Shown here piece by piece: positions 8,257-16,768 of a DNA stretch of 48,578 bases. Location: assembly GCF_016863335.1 (NCBI RefSeq), contig NZ_BOOR01000080.1, positions 1-48,578 on the forward strand, written 5' to 3'. Made by a program: the position numbers and the translations under genes. Numbering within the stretch: position 1 is the stretch's first letter; every line of letters begins with the position of its first letter. The notes below the pieces were generated by a model. It saw only the letters and a program-made list of their open reading frames with translations. It did not search any database and was not told the origin of the DNA. The DNA comes from Planotetraspora thailandica (lineage in GTDB: Bacteria; Actinomycetota; Actinomycetes; Streptosporangiales; Streptosporangiaceae).

Positions 8257-8640
8257 ATGCCAACGACCGAGGACAACGATCTATGCATGCCGTACGTGAA
8301 CGACTTCGGAGATGGGCGTCTGTGGGACCGTAGCGGCCGGCCGTGGCACCGTATGGCCCAATGGTTAGAGCCGGACGAGGCGGCTGGACTGCTCGCAGAA
8401 GGCGCTACATGGCTCGTGCAATGGTGCGATGAAGGCCTCACCTGGGGCGATTCCTCAGACGTGCCCGCCGCAGAACTCCTGGTACACATGGTGGACTGGA
8501 GACGTGCACAGCGACTGAGTCGTAAACGGACCGTACCGACGGTCATCGTCGCCGAGCACTGGCAGAACGAGGCGGGCCATGACCTCGTCGCATTCCACGA
8601 AAGCGGACCGTACCCGCGGGCAGAGAATTGGTTCGCCTAA
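8257..8640 (+). CDS. Hypothetical protein, now fused in frame behind VOC remnant
   Basis: About 127 residues starting MPTTEDNDLCMPYVND, followed by a Trp-rich region (HRMAQWLEPDEAAGLL, TWLVQWCDEGLTWGD) and ending PRAENWFA. I do not recognise the family. Composition and codon-position GC look like a real gene. Its frame is continuous with the truncated VOC gene upstream, so the host may make a 228-residue chimera; alternatively translation begins at ATG 8257 (weak AAAGAAG ahead) or ATG 8287. The upstream junction near 8130 suggests its own promoter was lost. Confidence 0.45.
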   Translation: MPTTEDNDLCMPYVNDFGDGRLWDRSGRPWHRMAQWLEPDEAAGLLAEGATWLVQWCDEGLTWGDSSDVPAAELLVHMVDWRRAQRLSRKRTVPTVIVAEHWQNEAGHDLVAFHESGPYPRAENWFA

Positions 8641-8805
8641 TGACGGGGTCTCATCGATGTCGTGGACGCCGCCGAGGGCACATGCAGGGCACATGACCCA
8701 AGCTGAACTGAATCTGAAGCCTGTCCTGGACGCGAGCCGCCTCAATGCCCGAACTGTTGCCGGACGCCTGACCACGACGCGTCCTCGCCGCCTATTTGTA
8801 CTCGC

Positions 8806-8976
8806 GGTAGGTGTAGCCACCGGTGCGAAGGCGGCCGGCCTGGCTGCCCGCAGTCCGCTCATCAGGCACTTCCGAGGAGACCGGCCACAGGAGTTCCGTG
8901 CCTACCTCCGTGCCGTGACCAACGTCGGCATCTCGCTCGGCGCCCTGCTGGCAGGCTGGGCCGTTCAGGTCGGCAC
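8806..8976 (+). pseudogene. MFS transporter fragment
   Basis: This frame reads like transmembrane helices 3-5 of a major facilitator: DRPQEFRAYLRAVTNVGIS followed by LGALLAGWAVQVGT is the typical loop and next helix of drug-type MFS proteins. Nothing recognisable as the first helices precedes it, and homology stops at about 8975, exactly where the IS3 remnant on the other strand begins. The gene was evidently cut by that element or by a rearrangement using it. Confidence 0.55.
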
Positions 8977-9700
8977 CCGCCCGACCAGGTGCGGATATAG
9001 GTGAGGTCGGTGACCCACAGCCGGTTCGGCGCTGGCGCGTGAAAATGGCGGTTCACCATGTCGGCCGGCCGACCGGCCAGATCGGCTGTGGTGGTGGTGC
9101 TCCGGGCCTTCCCGCGGACCAGCCCGACAATGCCCAGCTCGCCCATCAGCCGCTGGACCGTGCACCGGGCGACCGCATGCCCTTCACGGCGTAACTGCCG
9201 ATAAACCTTGCGAGCGCCGTAAGAGGAATAGTTGTCCTGATAGATACGGGTGATCTCCGCCTTGAGCTGCTCGTCGCGCACTGCTCGCGCGGACGGCGGC
9301 CGGGTAGAAGCTGCGTAGTACGTCGAGGGCGCGGCCTGCAAGACCCCGGCAGATCGGCTCAATGCCGAACCGGTCGCGGTGAGCGTCGATGAAAGCGTTC
9401 ATCTGGGCGGTCGAGAGTCGAGTTCCCTGGCGAAAAAAGCCGACGCCGCCTTGAGGATCTCGTTGGCCCGGCGCAGCTCGCGGACCTCGCGCTCCAGCTC
9501 AGCGATCCGTTTGGCCTCTTCTGTCGTGGTACCCGGCCGCTGACCACCATCGATCTCGGCCTGCCTGACCCAGTTGCGCAGCGACTCCGACCCGATGCCC
9601 AACGCCGGGCAACGCGAGTGATGACACCGAACGACTCCGGACTGCTCAGTGGCCTCCTGCACCATCCGAACCGCCCGCTCTATCACCCGGCGGATACCGA
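8977..9700 (-). mobile_element. Decayed IS3-family insertion sequence (orfA and partial orfB)
   Basis: Reading leftwards, orfA remains encode an HTH and leucine-zipper part (LGIGSESLRNWVRQAEIDGG, ELEREVRELRRANEILKAAS) with a frameshift near its start. The orfB remains begin FIDAHRDRFGIEPICR, shift frame, and go on through YSSYGARKVYRQLRREG to NRLWVTDLTYIRTW, the first Asp of the DDE triad. It stops there: the second Asp, the Glu and the left inverted repeat are missing. Gene order and motifs match the IS51/IS407 side of IS3. It cannot transpose on its own. No terminal repeats or target duplication were found. Confidence 0.85.
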
Positions 9701-9792
9701 CGCAGGGAGGGATGCGACGAACCAGATCGACCCGACATGGGCTTCATCCTTTCCAACCGATGAAGCCTCCAGCAACCCCAGCGCGGTTCACC

Positions 9793-9822
9793 GCGCGGGG
9801 TCGACCGGCTCGGGTCGACCCC
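9793..9822 (-). terminator. Hairpin terminator after deacetylase gene
   Basis: GCGGGGTCGACC (9793-9804) pairs perfectly with GGTCGACCCCGC (9811-9822) around a six-base GGCTCG loop. It is 51 bases past the deacetylase stop and separates that gene from the IS3 remnant. Confidence 0.7.
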
Positions 9823-9872
9823 GCTTGCACAGTTGCTCCGACTACAGCGGTCCGGGGATTGGCCCCGTGAAG

Positions 9873-11801
9873 CTACGGCCGAGCAACGCTGATCGTGTCA
9901 CGGGCCTGGTCCTTCCACGCTTGCCCGTGAGCTGTGACCGTGGGGTCGTTCACGATTGTCGTCGGGGCATTGTTGCTTACGTTCACGGTGATCGTGATCG
10001 GCGGATAGTCCGAATACGGGCCCAAAGTGTCGCTACGGGTGCACGTTCTCGTCCTCGATCCGCTGCAGGTCCAACCTGGACCCGACGCCGCCGTGGCCGT
10101 GAGGCCGGCTGGGATCACGTCTTGTACCGTGACCGTGCTTCCGCCGATGGGATCGGGATCGCTCGGCTTGCCGCTGGTGTTCGTGACCGTCAGCGTCAGT
10201 GTGCCGGTCTGTCCCGGCACGAACGTAGAAGGGCTGTGGGCTGCGGAGATTGCTATGGGGTCCGGAGCGACGAACCAGGGCTCCGGGGGCGTGCCGGGGC
10301 GTTCCAGGAAGTTGTACGGCACGGGGTTGGTGATCTGCGGAATGGGTTTGCCGGAGGAGACATACCGATCGGCCACGACCTGGCCGGTGTGATCGACCTT
10401 GCCCCAGCAGTAGCCCATGGCGCGGGCCGCGGGGAGGATCTGTCTCACGGCATCCACCGTCGCGGCCCCGGCCGGCGTGTCGATCGGGCCATCGTGCAGA
10501 CCGATGATGGCACCTGGATGCAGTTGGCCGAGGATCGAGTCGCGCGTCTGCTCCGCGGTCGTGTCCGGCTCGTAGTCGGCACCCGTTTCGATTCTGGTGA
10601 GGAAGTAGGTGTAGCCCTGCGAGCTCACGACCTCCTGCGTATGGGTGTTGGCGCTGCCGAACGGCGTTCGGATCCCCTTGAAGGTGAAAGGGGCACCAAT
10701 CGCATCGAATGCGGCCTCGTTGTGTTGCACTTCCTCGATCTTCGCCGCGTCGGAGAGCGCGTTCATATCGGTGTGGTTATACGTGTGGTTGAGCAGGACG
10801 TGGCCCTCGCTCCGTGTAAACCTCTCGATCTGCGGGTTGGCCTCTGCTCTCATGCCGAGATCGAAGAACACTCCATGAACCTGGTTGTCACGGAAGATCT
10901 GCAGGGTCTGTGGTCGGTAGACCGATGGCCCGTCGTCGAAGGTGATCGCAAGGCGGTTGGGGCAGGAGTTGGGGATCTGGTTGTCGTTCTCCGTACCCAC
11001 GTCCGAGCGTGAGGCGGCCCTTTGGATCGCGCGTTGCTGGGCCGGCGACAGGAGCCCTTCCCTGACGAACTCATCGGTAGCGTGGGCCACGGTGGAGACA
11101 AAGCTGCCGTGGTTCTTGAAGGGTTCCGCATTCCAGATGACGTCGAGCAGCGTGCACCCGTCGGCGCGCTCAGGGTTGCGGACGCCCGAGTCAATCGCCG
11201 GTACCGGCGGCGCGAACGACACCGCCTCCTCCGGCGACCACCCATTGGGACAGGCGTCCCGCGTCACCGGGATGGAATCGGTGGCGGAGCTAGGAGTCTC
11301 GTCCCCACCACCGGCAACCGTGGGGGTGTTGGTCAGCAACGCCGCTGCATTGGTGGCCACTTTCACGGTGATCGTGATCGGAGGGTAGGAGGACCCCGCG
11401 CGCAATGGGTCGCTGCGCGTACACGTGATGGACGATGCGCCGGAGCAGGTCCACCCGTTCCCGGACGCGGCGACCGGCCCGGCACCGAACCCAGCGTTGT
11501 TGACAAGCGCTGACAGGCCGGCCGGTAGCACGTCGGATACGGTAACCGCGCTTTGGGTCAGGCCATCCCCGGAGTTCGTGACCGTCAGCTGAAGAGTTCC
11601 GGAGTACACGGTTGTGTTGTCGGGCTGTCCTTTGAGAAATGTGTCGAGGCTGTGGGTTGCGGAGATCGTGAGGCTCGGGGCCGCCAGCGCAGCAGATGCC
11701 GGCACGTGCACAAACGAAACCGTGAAGACCGTGGCGATTAGGAGGCTAAGACGCGACATCAAGCGTGTCCCTCGACCCCGCGCCCTAGAGAAGCATCTCA
11801 T
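9873..11801 (-). CDS. Secreted polysaccharide deacetylase with flanking DUF11-like domains
   Basis: About 642 residues, exported. The n-region RCFSRARGRGTRL is followed by a hydrophobic stretch and ends near ALAAP. A DUF11/CARDB-like beta domain (about 45-165; TVSDVLPAGL, CTRSDPL, YPPITITVKV) precedes the NodB hydrolase domain (about 280-450). NodB motifs are present: TFDDGP near 287-292, HTYNHTDM near 337 (the two metal His), and GLHDG near 435. A second DUF11-like copy closes the protein (VTVQDVIPAGL, YPPITITVNV). It removes acetyl groups from an extracellular glycan, probably chitin. Start ATG 11801 has GGGAGAA six bases upstream; the longer frame to 11864 lacks one. Same strand as the GH2 gene but separated by a terminator. 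Confidence 0.93.
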   Translation of the reverse strand: MRCFSRARGRGTRLMSRLSLLIATVFTVSFVHVPASAALAAPSLTISATHSLDTFLKGQPDNTTVYSGTLQLTVTNSGDGLTQSAVTVSDVLPAGLSALVNNAGFGAGPVAASGNGWTCSGASSITCTRSDPLRAGSSYPPITITVKVATNAAALLTNTPTVAGGGDETPSSATDSIPVTRDACPNGWSPEEAVSFAPPVPAIDSGVRNPERADGCTLLDVIWNAEPFKNHGSFVSTVAHATDEFVREGLLSPAQQRAIQRAASRSDVGTENDNQIPNSCPNRLAITFDDGPSVYRPQTLQIFRDNQVHGVFFDLGMRAEANPQIERFTRSEGHVLLNHTYNHTDMNALSDAAKIEEVQHNEAAFDAIGAPFTFKGIRTPFGSANTHTQEVVSSQGYTYFLTRIETGADYEPDTTAEQTRDSILGQLHPGAIIGLHDGPIDTPAGAATVDAVRQILPAARAMGYCWGKVDHTGQVVADRYVSSGKPIPQITNPVPYNFLERPGTPPEPWFVAPDPIAISAAHSPSTFVPGQTGTLTLTVTNTSGKPSDPDPIGGSTVTVQDVIPAGLTATAASGPGWTCSGSRTRTCTRSDTLGPYSDYPPITITVNVSNNAPTTIVNDPTVTAHGQAWKDQARDTISVARP

Positions 11802-11901
11802 GCGAAGTTCTCCCATATTTGTCCGACTGATCCGGCTGCCAAGGTTGCATCGGTCAGTAACCATCGCTGGTCCGGCCGCTCGTGGATCCGGGTCAAAGGG
11901 C

Positions 11902-11929
11902 GGGTCCCTGCGTCGATGCTCAGGGACCC
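11902..11929 (-). terminator. Hairpin terminator after GH2 gene
   Basis: GGGTCCCTG (11902-11910) and CAGGGACCC (11921-11929) form a nine-pair stem with a ten-base loop, 26 bases after the GH2 stop. The deacetylase is therefore transcribed from its own promoter. Confidence 0.65.
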
Positions 11930-11954
11930 ACCCTCGTTTTTGGCGCAGTGCTGG

Positions 11955-14687
11955 TCAGCGCCCTGACAGGGTCACGGTCGGCGTGTTCCAGCCGGACACG
12001 TCGATGCTGGGGGTCTTGCCGGCCAGGTCGGTCTGACGGTACGTGGCCGTCACAGTGAGCGACTCTCCAGGCCAGATCGACACGTAGTTGTCGCTCCACG
12101 TGACCGGTGTGACGGTGTCTCCGCCGGGGCCCTGGCGAAGGGTGAGGTTCACGAAAAACGCGATCTTGTCGGAGGTATTGGTGAGGGCGACCGTCGTCTC
12201 CCCGGTGCCGTCGCGGCTCTCGCGCGAACTCGTGCTCGTGCTCACCGTGGCCGGAGCCAGGTCGGCGAGGTCGGACAGCCCGGCGTACTGCGTCGTCGGC
12301 GTGTAGTACCAGTCCGACTTGGCGTAGTTGATGACGTCGGGTTGCGTCGACAGCCAGTAGACGTTGCGGCTGACGGTGGCCCCGCCGCGGTCGGTCATGA
12401 CGAGCTTGACGAAGTACGTCCGCGACAGATCGTTCAGCTGCGGGAGGGTCAGCAACCTCTCGGACCGGTTGGCGGACAGGCTGACGTCGCCGACCCGCTT
12501 GCTGTACTGCAATGTCCCGTCGAGGTTGTAGACCTCCGCCGAGATGGTCAGGTCCTTCGCGGGTTCGGCGGTCTGGTTGACCCCGACGACGGAACGGTCG
12601 TCATAGGAGTACTGCACGTGCAGGTTCTCATTCGCCTTTTTTGCGCCGAAGTACGAGCCTGCCGGGTTCAGGTAGTAGTCGTAGAGGTGCCAGTTCAGCG
12701 ACGGCCAGGCATTATTGAGCATCCAGTAGATGAGCCCGGTCGACGGCTTGCTGGTGTCGTTCATGTTCCGGATATATGCCTCGAACTGCGCGCGCACGTT
12801 CTCATAGTTCGCCAGCTGCGCCTTGGCGACGTAGTCCTCAAGGCTCTTCGGCGCGCCGTAGCGGCCCGCCAGCGCGTTGCTGAAGAGCTTGAGATTGGTG
12901 AACGTGGACGAGGGTGCGGCGTGATACTGCGCGGCGTTGAAGTCCTGCCACAAGGCGTCCTGTTCGGCGGGGGAGAGCATCTTGCGCAGGCTGTCGAGCG
13001 TCGGGATGCTCTTGCCCGCGCTCAGCTCGGCGTTGAAGCCCTCTGCGCCCCCAACCTGCTTGTTGTACCAGTAGTTCGGCGGTACCCAGTCGTATGGGCC
13101 GGACATCTTCATTCCCGACTTGCCGGTGATCGCCCCCGTCGTGGTCGCGGCGGAGGGGATGATCGGGTTGCGCCAGTCGTTGTCCCGAAGCGTGTCGACG
13201 TAGAGCTTTTCGATGTCCGCCGGCGGAACCTTGTCGCTGCCGATCAGGAAGGCGATGACGCTCGGGTGGTTGCGCAGCAACTTCGCCTCGCTGGCCATCA
13301 GCTCCCCGGCGACCCGCCGGTCTTCATCGGTCCACTTGTTCGTGCCGGTCCACTTCTCCCACTTATGGCAGCATTCCCAGCCCGGCATGATCATGATGCC
13401 GTAGCGGTCGGCGAGTGCGTAGAACTCGTCGCTCTCCAGCTTGCCTTCGGTGCGAATGGTGTTCAGTCCGAGGTCGACGGCATAGCGGAACTGGTCTTCC
13501 ATCTTGCCGAGCTCGGGCCGCAGAAGGAGGTCGGACGCCCAGCCCCCGCCCCGGATGAGCAGCGGCTTGCCGTTGATGACGAACTGGCGACCGTTGTCGG
13601 AGTTGACGTGCGAGGTGACGTCGCGGATACCGAAGGTGGTGTGCGCCCGGTCGGAGAGATCTCCGTCCACGTGCGCCGTCAGATCGAGGTCGTAAAGTGG
13701 CTGCTTGCCCATCTGCGCGGGCCACCAGATCCGCGGGTTGTCGATCGAGAGCTGACCGAACTCCTCAGGGGTGAAGACGACCGTCCGCACCTCCCGCGGC
13801 GTCAGCGTGACCGCCTTCTTGACCGCGATGTTGTCGATCTTGCCTTCGACGGACACGGTGCGGGGCTGGTCACCGGCGTTGCGCACGTCTACCTTGACGG
13901 TCAGGTCGGCATGGTCCAGGCCTGGCAGGGCGACGTCGGTGAGCACCCGCGGTTCGGTCAGCGACACCGGCCCAGAACGGACGATCTCCACGTCACGCCA
14001 GATCCCCATGTTGTTGTCCGGAGGGGACTGCGCCCAGTCGATCCAGCCGATGGACAGGTCCCGGTCGGGATCTGCCGGATACGACTCGATCGCCAGCGCG
14101 TTCTTGCCAGGGCGGACGAGGTCGGTCACATCAAGTTCCTTGATGTTGTACGCGCCGACGACCTCATCCTTCGTGGCCACCTGCTGTCCGTTCAGCCAGA
14201 TGTCCGCCCGGGAGATGATGCCGTTCAAGCGGAGAGTCGTCGTCAGGCCCGGCTTTCCGGTGACAACGAACTCCTCTCGGTACCACCAGGGAACCTTGAA
14301 GTCCGCTTTGTCCACGTTATCGCGCATGTTCGTGGAGTAGAACATGTCGGGATAGCGGCCGTTCTCCACCAGGCCGGCGAGCACCGTCGAGCGCGGGGAC
14401 ACCGGCAGCCACCCCGTGTCCTTGAAGTTGGGCTGAGATACGTCCTCACCGCCCGACCTCACAGCGCTCGACGACTTAAGCTTCCATCCGGCGATCGGGG
14501 TGGCGTTCCCGACCGCTCCTTGAACGATTGTGGGCTGACCGGCTCCCACGGGAGGCCCATCGGCCGCGCCGGCGGCCGAGGTGATACCGATTGAGCTCAG
14601 GCTCATCGCCAGAACGGCCGCGAAGGCCGTTCTGCGGCGAAGGCTGCGGCGCGCCGATAATGATCGCGGACTCTTCAACAGCAACAC
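11955..14687 (-). CDS. csxA: Secreted GH2 exo-beta-D-glucosaminidase (CsxA-like)
   Basis: Glycoside hydrolase family 2 enzyme of 910 residues that would release glucosamine from chitosan ends. A signal peptide (basic SARRSLRRR, then AFAAVLAMSLSSIGITSAAG, cut near AGA-A) leads into a sugar-binding jelly roll, Ig-like domains and a TIM barrel. The canonical GH2 acid/base Glu is replaced: IGSD has D485, and the nucleophile is E554 in GFNAEL. Their 69-residue spacing is close to that of characterised CsxA enzymes (D469/E541), which distinguishes this from beta-galactosidase or mannosidase. It lacks the C-terminal CBM35 of larger members. Start GTG 14687 has GGAG six bases ahead; the frame extends to 15026 but has no signal peptide there. 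Confidence 0.9.
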   Translation of the reverse strand: MLLLKSPRSLSARRSLRRRTAFAAVLAMSLSSIGITSAAGAADGPPVGAGQPTIVQGAVGNATPIAGWKLKSSSAVRSGGEDVSQPNFKDTGWLPVSPRSTVLAGLVENGRYPDMFYSTNMRDNVDKADFKVPWWYREEFVVTGKPGLTTTLRLNGIISRADIWLNGQQVATKDEVVGAYNIKELDVTDLVRPGKNALAIESYPADPDRDLSIGWIDWAQSPPDNNMGIWRDVEIVRSGPVSLTEPRVLTDVALPGLDHADLTVKVDVRNAGDQPRTVSVEGKIDNIAVKKAVTLTPREVRTVVFTPEEFGQLSIDNPRIWWPAQMGKQPLYDLDLTAHVDGDLSDRAHTTFGIRDVTSHVNSDNGRQFVINGKPLLIRGGGWASDLLLRPELGKMEDQFRYAVDLGLNTIRTEGKLESDEFYALADRYGIMIMPGWECCHKWEKWTGTNKWTDEDRRVAGELMASEAKLLRNHPSVIAFLIGSDKVPPADIEKLYVDTLRDNDWRNPIIPSAATTTGAITGKSGMKMSGPYDWVPPNYWYNKQVGGAEGFNAELSAGKSIPTLDSLRKMLSPAEQDALWQDFNAAQYHAAPSSTFTNLKLFSNALAGRYGAPKSLEDYVAKAQLANYENVRAQFEAYIRNMNDTSKPSTGLIYWMLNNAWPSLNWHLYDYYLNPAGSYFGAKKANENLHVQYSYDDRSVVGVNQTAEPAKDLTISAEVYNLDGTLQYSKRVGDVSLSANRSERLLTLPQLNDLSRTYFVKLVMTDRGGATVSRNVYWLSTQPDVINYAKSDWYYTPTTQYAGLSDLADLAPATVSTSTSSRESRDGTGETTVALTNTSDKIAFFVNLTLRQGPGGDTVTPVTWSDNYVSIWPGESLTVTATYRQTDLAGKTPSIDVSGWNTPTVTLSGR

Positions 14688-14828
14688 TCCGATCTCCGTT
14701 GCACGGGGGGCGAGACCAGGAAAGGAGAAGGCTGTGGCGGTGTTCGCACCTGATGTGACACGGCGACCTCCGTTCCCGGGTCTGCGACTACCAAGGAGGT
14801 GTCCCAGCGAAACTGCCGTCGTTGATAG

Positions 14829-14849
14829 TTTGTAAATCTCCCTAACGAA
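14829..14849. promoter_or_regulatory. Candidate ROK-type operator upstream of csxA
   Basis: TTTGTAA and TAACGAA (half-sites TTTGTAA and, inverted, TTCGTTA; five of seven bases match) are separated by seven bases. Imperfect TTnGTnA dyads of this size are typical ROK-repressor sites. It lies 142 bases upstream of the csxA start, next to a ROK regulator remnant, and probably marks the csxA control region. Confidence 0.4.
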
Positions 14850-14879
14850 TGTCAATGATCTTTCCGTGCCCAACTCGCC

Positions 14880-14985
14880 CGAGGGTCGGGACTGTCCAAG
14901 CCCGCGGTCTCGTTCGCGCTCGCCAATATCGAGCGGGCCGGGCTCGTACATGTCGTGGGTGCCGTCACCAGACGTCTGACTCCTC
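14880..14985 (+). pseudogene. Remnant of ROK-family transcriptional repressor (HTH part)
   Basis: A plus-strand frame reads GLSKPAVSFALANIERAGL, then VHVVGAVTRR. This is the winged-helix recognition region of ROK repressors that control sugar genes. The start codon, first helix and the whole 300-residue sugar-kinase-like domain are missing; the frame soon runs into unrelated sequence. Its position, divergent from csxA, is where a csxA regulator would sit. Too short for certainty, but the motif is distinctive. Confidence 0.5.
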
Positions 14986-15237
14986 TTCAAAGAGGCCGAG
15001 CAGCGGGCGGAATGCGCCCGATGCACTGAATGGGTGAGACGCTCGGCTGTGGGGAGCAGTGGTCTGCCACCTGGGGCGAGGACTATTCCTGTCCGCGTTC
15101 ACCTGACGGGCACGCAGTCGCCGACAACCGCATCGAGGTAGTCGTTATCGGCGACTGCACGAATGTGGCGCGACTGTGTCCCGCCCGGAACTCGAATTGT
15201 GGATGGTCGTATAGGCACGAGCGGTGTGCGCCCGGCT

Positions 15238-15300
15238 CTTGCCGATCTGTTACGAGCACATCAACCTCCTGGGTCGCTACGCCTTCACCGGGCCGACGCC
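15238..15300 (+). pseudogene. Possible Tn3-family transposase C-terminal fragment
   Basis: A short frame reads LLPICYEHINLLGRYAFTG. The SPxxYEHIN-GRY pattern closes TnpA proteins of Tn3-family transposons. Only about 20 residues remain and no inverted repeats were seen, so this is suggestive. The rest of 15030-15500 holds no gene I can support. Confidence 0.35.
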
Positions 15301-15503
15301 GGTGTGGGGCTTCGCCCGTTCCACGACAGCCAGGGCACGCAGGGGTGAACGGCAGCGGGCTCCGGCGTGACGGTGGTCTGCGGGGCGGGTCGGACCGGGC
15401 ATGTTCGCCTCGACGAGGGCCGCCCCCGGCGACTGGGTGGCATGGCAGGGGCCGGCAAGGGTGGCGTGGGAACGACGGGGCCCTGACCAGGTCGTAGTGA
15501 CTT

Positions 15504-15529
15504 ATAGCATGCGAACGTTCGGTTGCTAT
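15504..15529. promoter_or_regulatory. Palindromic operator upstream of first TetR paralogue
   Basis: Perfect core palindrome CGAACGTTCG (15512-15521), flanked symmetrically by ATAGCA (15504-15509) and TGCTAT (15524-15529). The same core precedes the paralogous regulator at 21481-21490, so it is most simply an autoregulatory TetR site, about 30 bases before the start codon. Confidence 0.7.
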
Positions 15530-15558
15530 CGGCCTCGGAGTGAGGCAGTCTGTACGTC

Positions 15559-16164
15559 ATGAGTCCACGTAACTCGTTGGCTGGTGCGGCAGCGGCGCGC
15601 CAACGCATCCTCGATCGCGGGGTGGCCGTCGCTTCGGTCGAAGGGCTGCGCGGCCTGTCGATCGGGCGTCTGGCTGCTGAGGTGGGGATGAGCAAGGCCG
15701 GTCTGATCGGGCCCTTCGGAAGCAAGGAGATGCTGCAGCTTTCCATCCTGGAACGAGGAGGAGAGCTGATCGCCGAGATCATGCTGGAGCCGGCGGCAGC
15801 CGCGCCTCCGGGCCGCGCGCGGCTTCAGGCTCTGACCGAGGGCTGGATCCGCTACATCTCCGCGGAACCGGAACACTTTCCGGGTGGTTGCCTGTTCACC
15901 ACGGCGACCTTCGAGTACGACGCACTGGACGGCCCGGTGCATGACGCGGTCGTCGACGGGATGAATCGATGGCGCGCCTACCTGGTCGAAGCGACACGTG
16001 AGGCGGCGGAGCTGGGCGAACTGCCGGACGGCGCCGACCCCGATCAGCTGGCGTTCGAACTGATGGGCCTGTTCACCGGTTTCAACATGTCGGTGCACCT
16101 GTTCCACGATCCCGACGCTGTCGCGCGGCTACGGCAGGGCGTCGGGAGACTGCTCGGAACGTAG
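15559..16164 (+). CDS. TetR-family regulator, paralogue 1
   Basis: 201 residues. The N-terminal HTH spans about residues 12-58 (RQRILDRGVAVASVEGLRGL, SIGRLAAEVGMSKAGLIGPF, GSKEMLQLS); the C-terminal ligand domain carries WIRYIS, PGGCLF and the helix LAFELMGLFTGFNMSVHLFH. The PGGCLF segment is typical of the TetR_C_16-like group. ATG 15559 follows the symmetrical operator, so it is probably autorepressed. A second copy at 21528 differs at 33 of 201 positions in my alignment. The alpha/beta hydrolase at 16769 is the nearest plus-strand gene, but 600 bases of debris lie between, so the target is uncertain. Confidence 0.92.
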   Translation: MSPRNSLAGAAAARQRILDRGVAVASVEGLRGLSIGRLAAEVGMSKAGLIGPFGSKEMLQLSILERGGELIAEIMLEPAAAAPPGRARLQALTEGWIRYISAEPEHFPGGCLFTTATFEYDALDGPVHDAVVDGMNRWRAYLVEATREAAELGELPDGADPDQLAFELMGLFTGFNMSVHLFHDPDAVARLRQGVGRLLGT

Positions 16165-16768
16165 GCGCCAAGCCGACTCCACGTTCATCCCTTCAACGCG
16201 TTGACGGACTCCCTCGCCTGGGCCGATCCCGCTCAGCGGGCTGGTGGGCGGGTGGCGGCGGCGCCCGCAGGGCCGGCACCGGTGCTGATCACAGGCGGGG
16301 CGGCCTACGCGCCCACCACACGCCTGACGGGGCTGCGGCCCGAATGGCGGGAGATGGACCGGCTCCGCGGCCAGGACCCCCGCCGTACCAGCGCCAGGGA
16401 AAGTACTGATACGACGGACGTAGGCAACGCAGTTCAGGATCGGGTCCGGCCCAAGTAAGCCCAGAACGATGCTCGCCTGGCTCACCGGGATACCGGCCTA
16501 CCGGGAGGCCGTCACCGACGTCGTCCGTAACGACTACTGCGGCTTCCAGCTCACCTGACAGGCCCACCACGCCGTCCCCCCTCCGATCCGGACGGCGTTC
16601 CGTGCAGGAGGAAGCCGGAGCGGCACTGGCCCAGATCGCAGTCGACTTCTTCAGCCAATCTTGAAAGGCCTTGCTGCCGGACATCACGAAGGCCGCAGCC
16701 GCGCCTTCGGAAGGAACGAGGCCCGCGGCCACAACGGCACGGGCGGGCCATGGAAAGGAAGACCTGCC
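16165..16768 (+). other. Debris region between TetR and hydrolase
   Basis: About 600 bases without an intact gene. A 29-codon frame at 16469-16558 ends GIPAYREAVTDVVRNDYCGF, which resembles the tail of flavin-dependent (Baeyer-Villiger type) monooxygenases. Another short frame near 16600-16664 reads EEAGAALAQIAVDFFSQS and looks like the end of an unrelated protein. Both are too short for a firm call. Confidence 0.3.

Noticed and set aside
12342-14594. 750-codon plus-strand frame.
   Set aside because: Antisense shadow of the GH2 gene; Arg/Val-rich with no motif.
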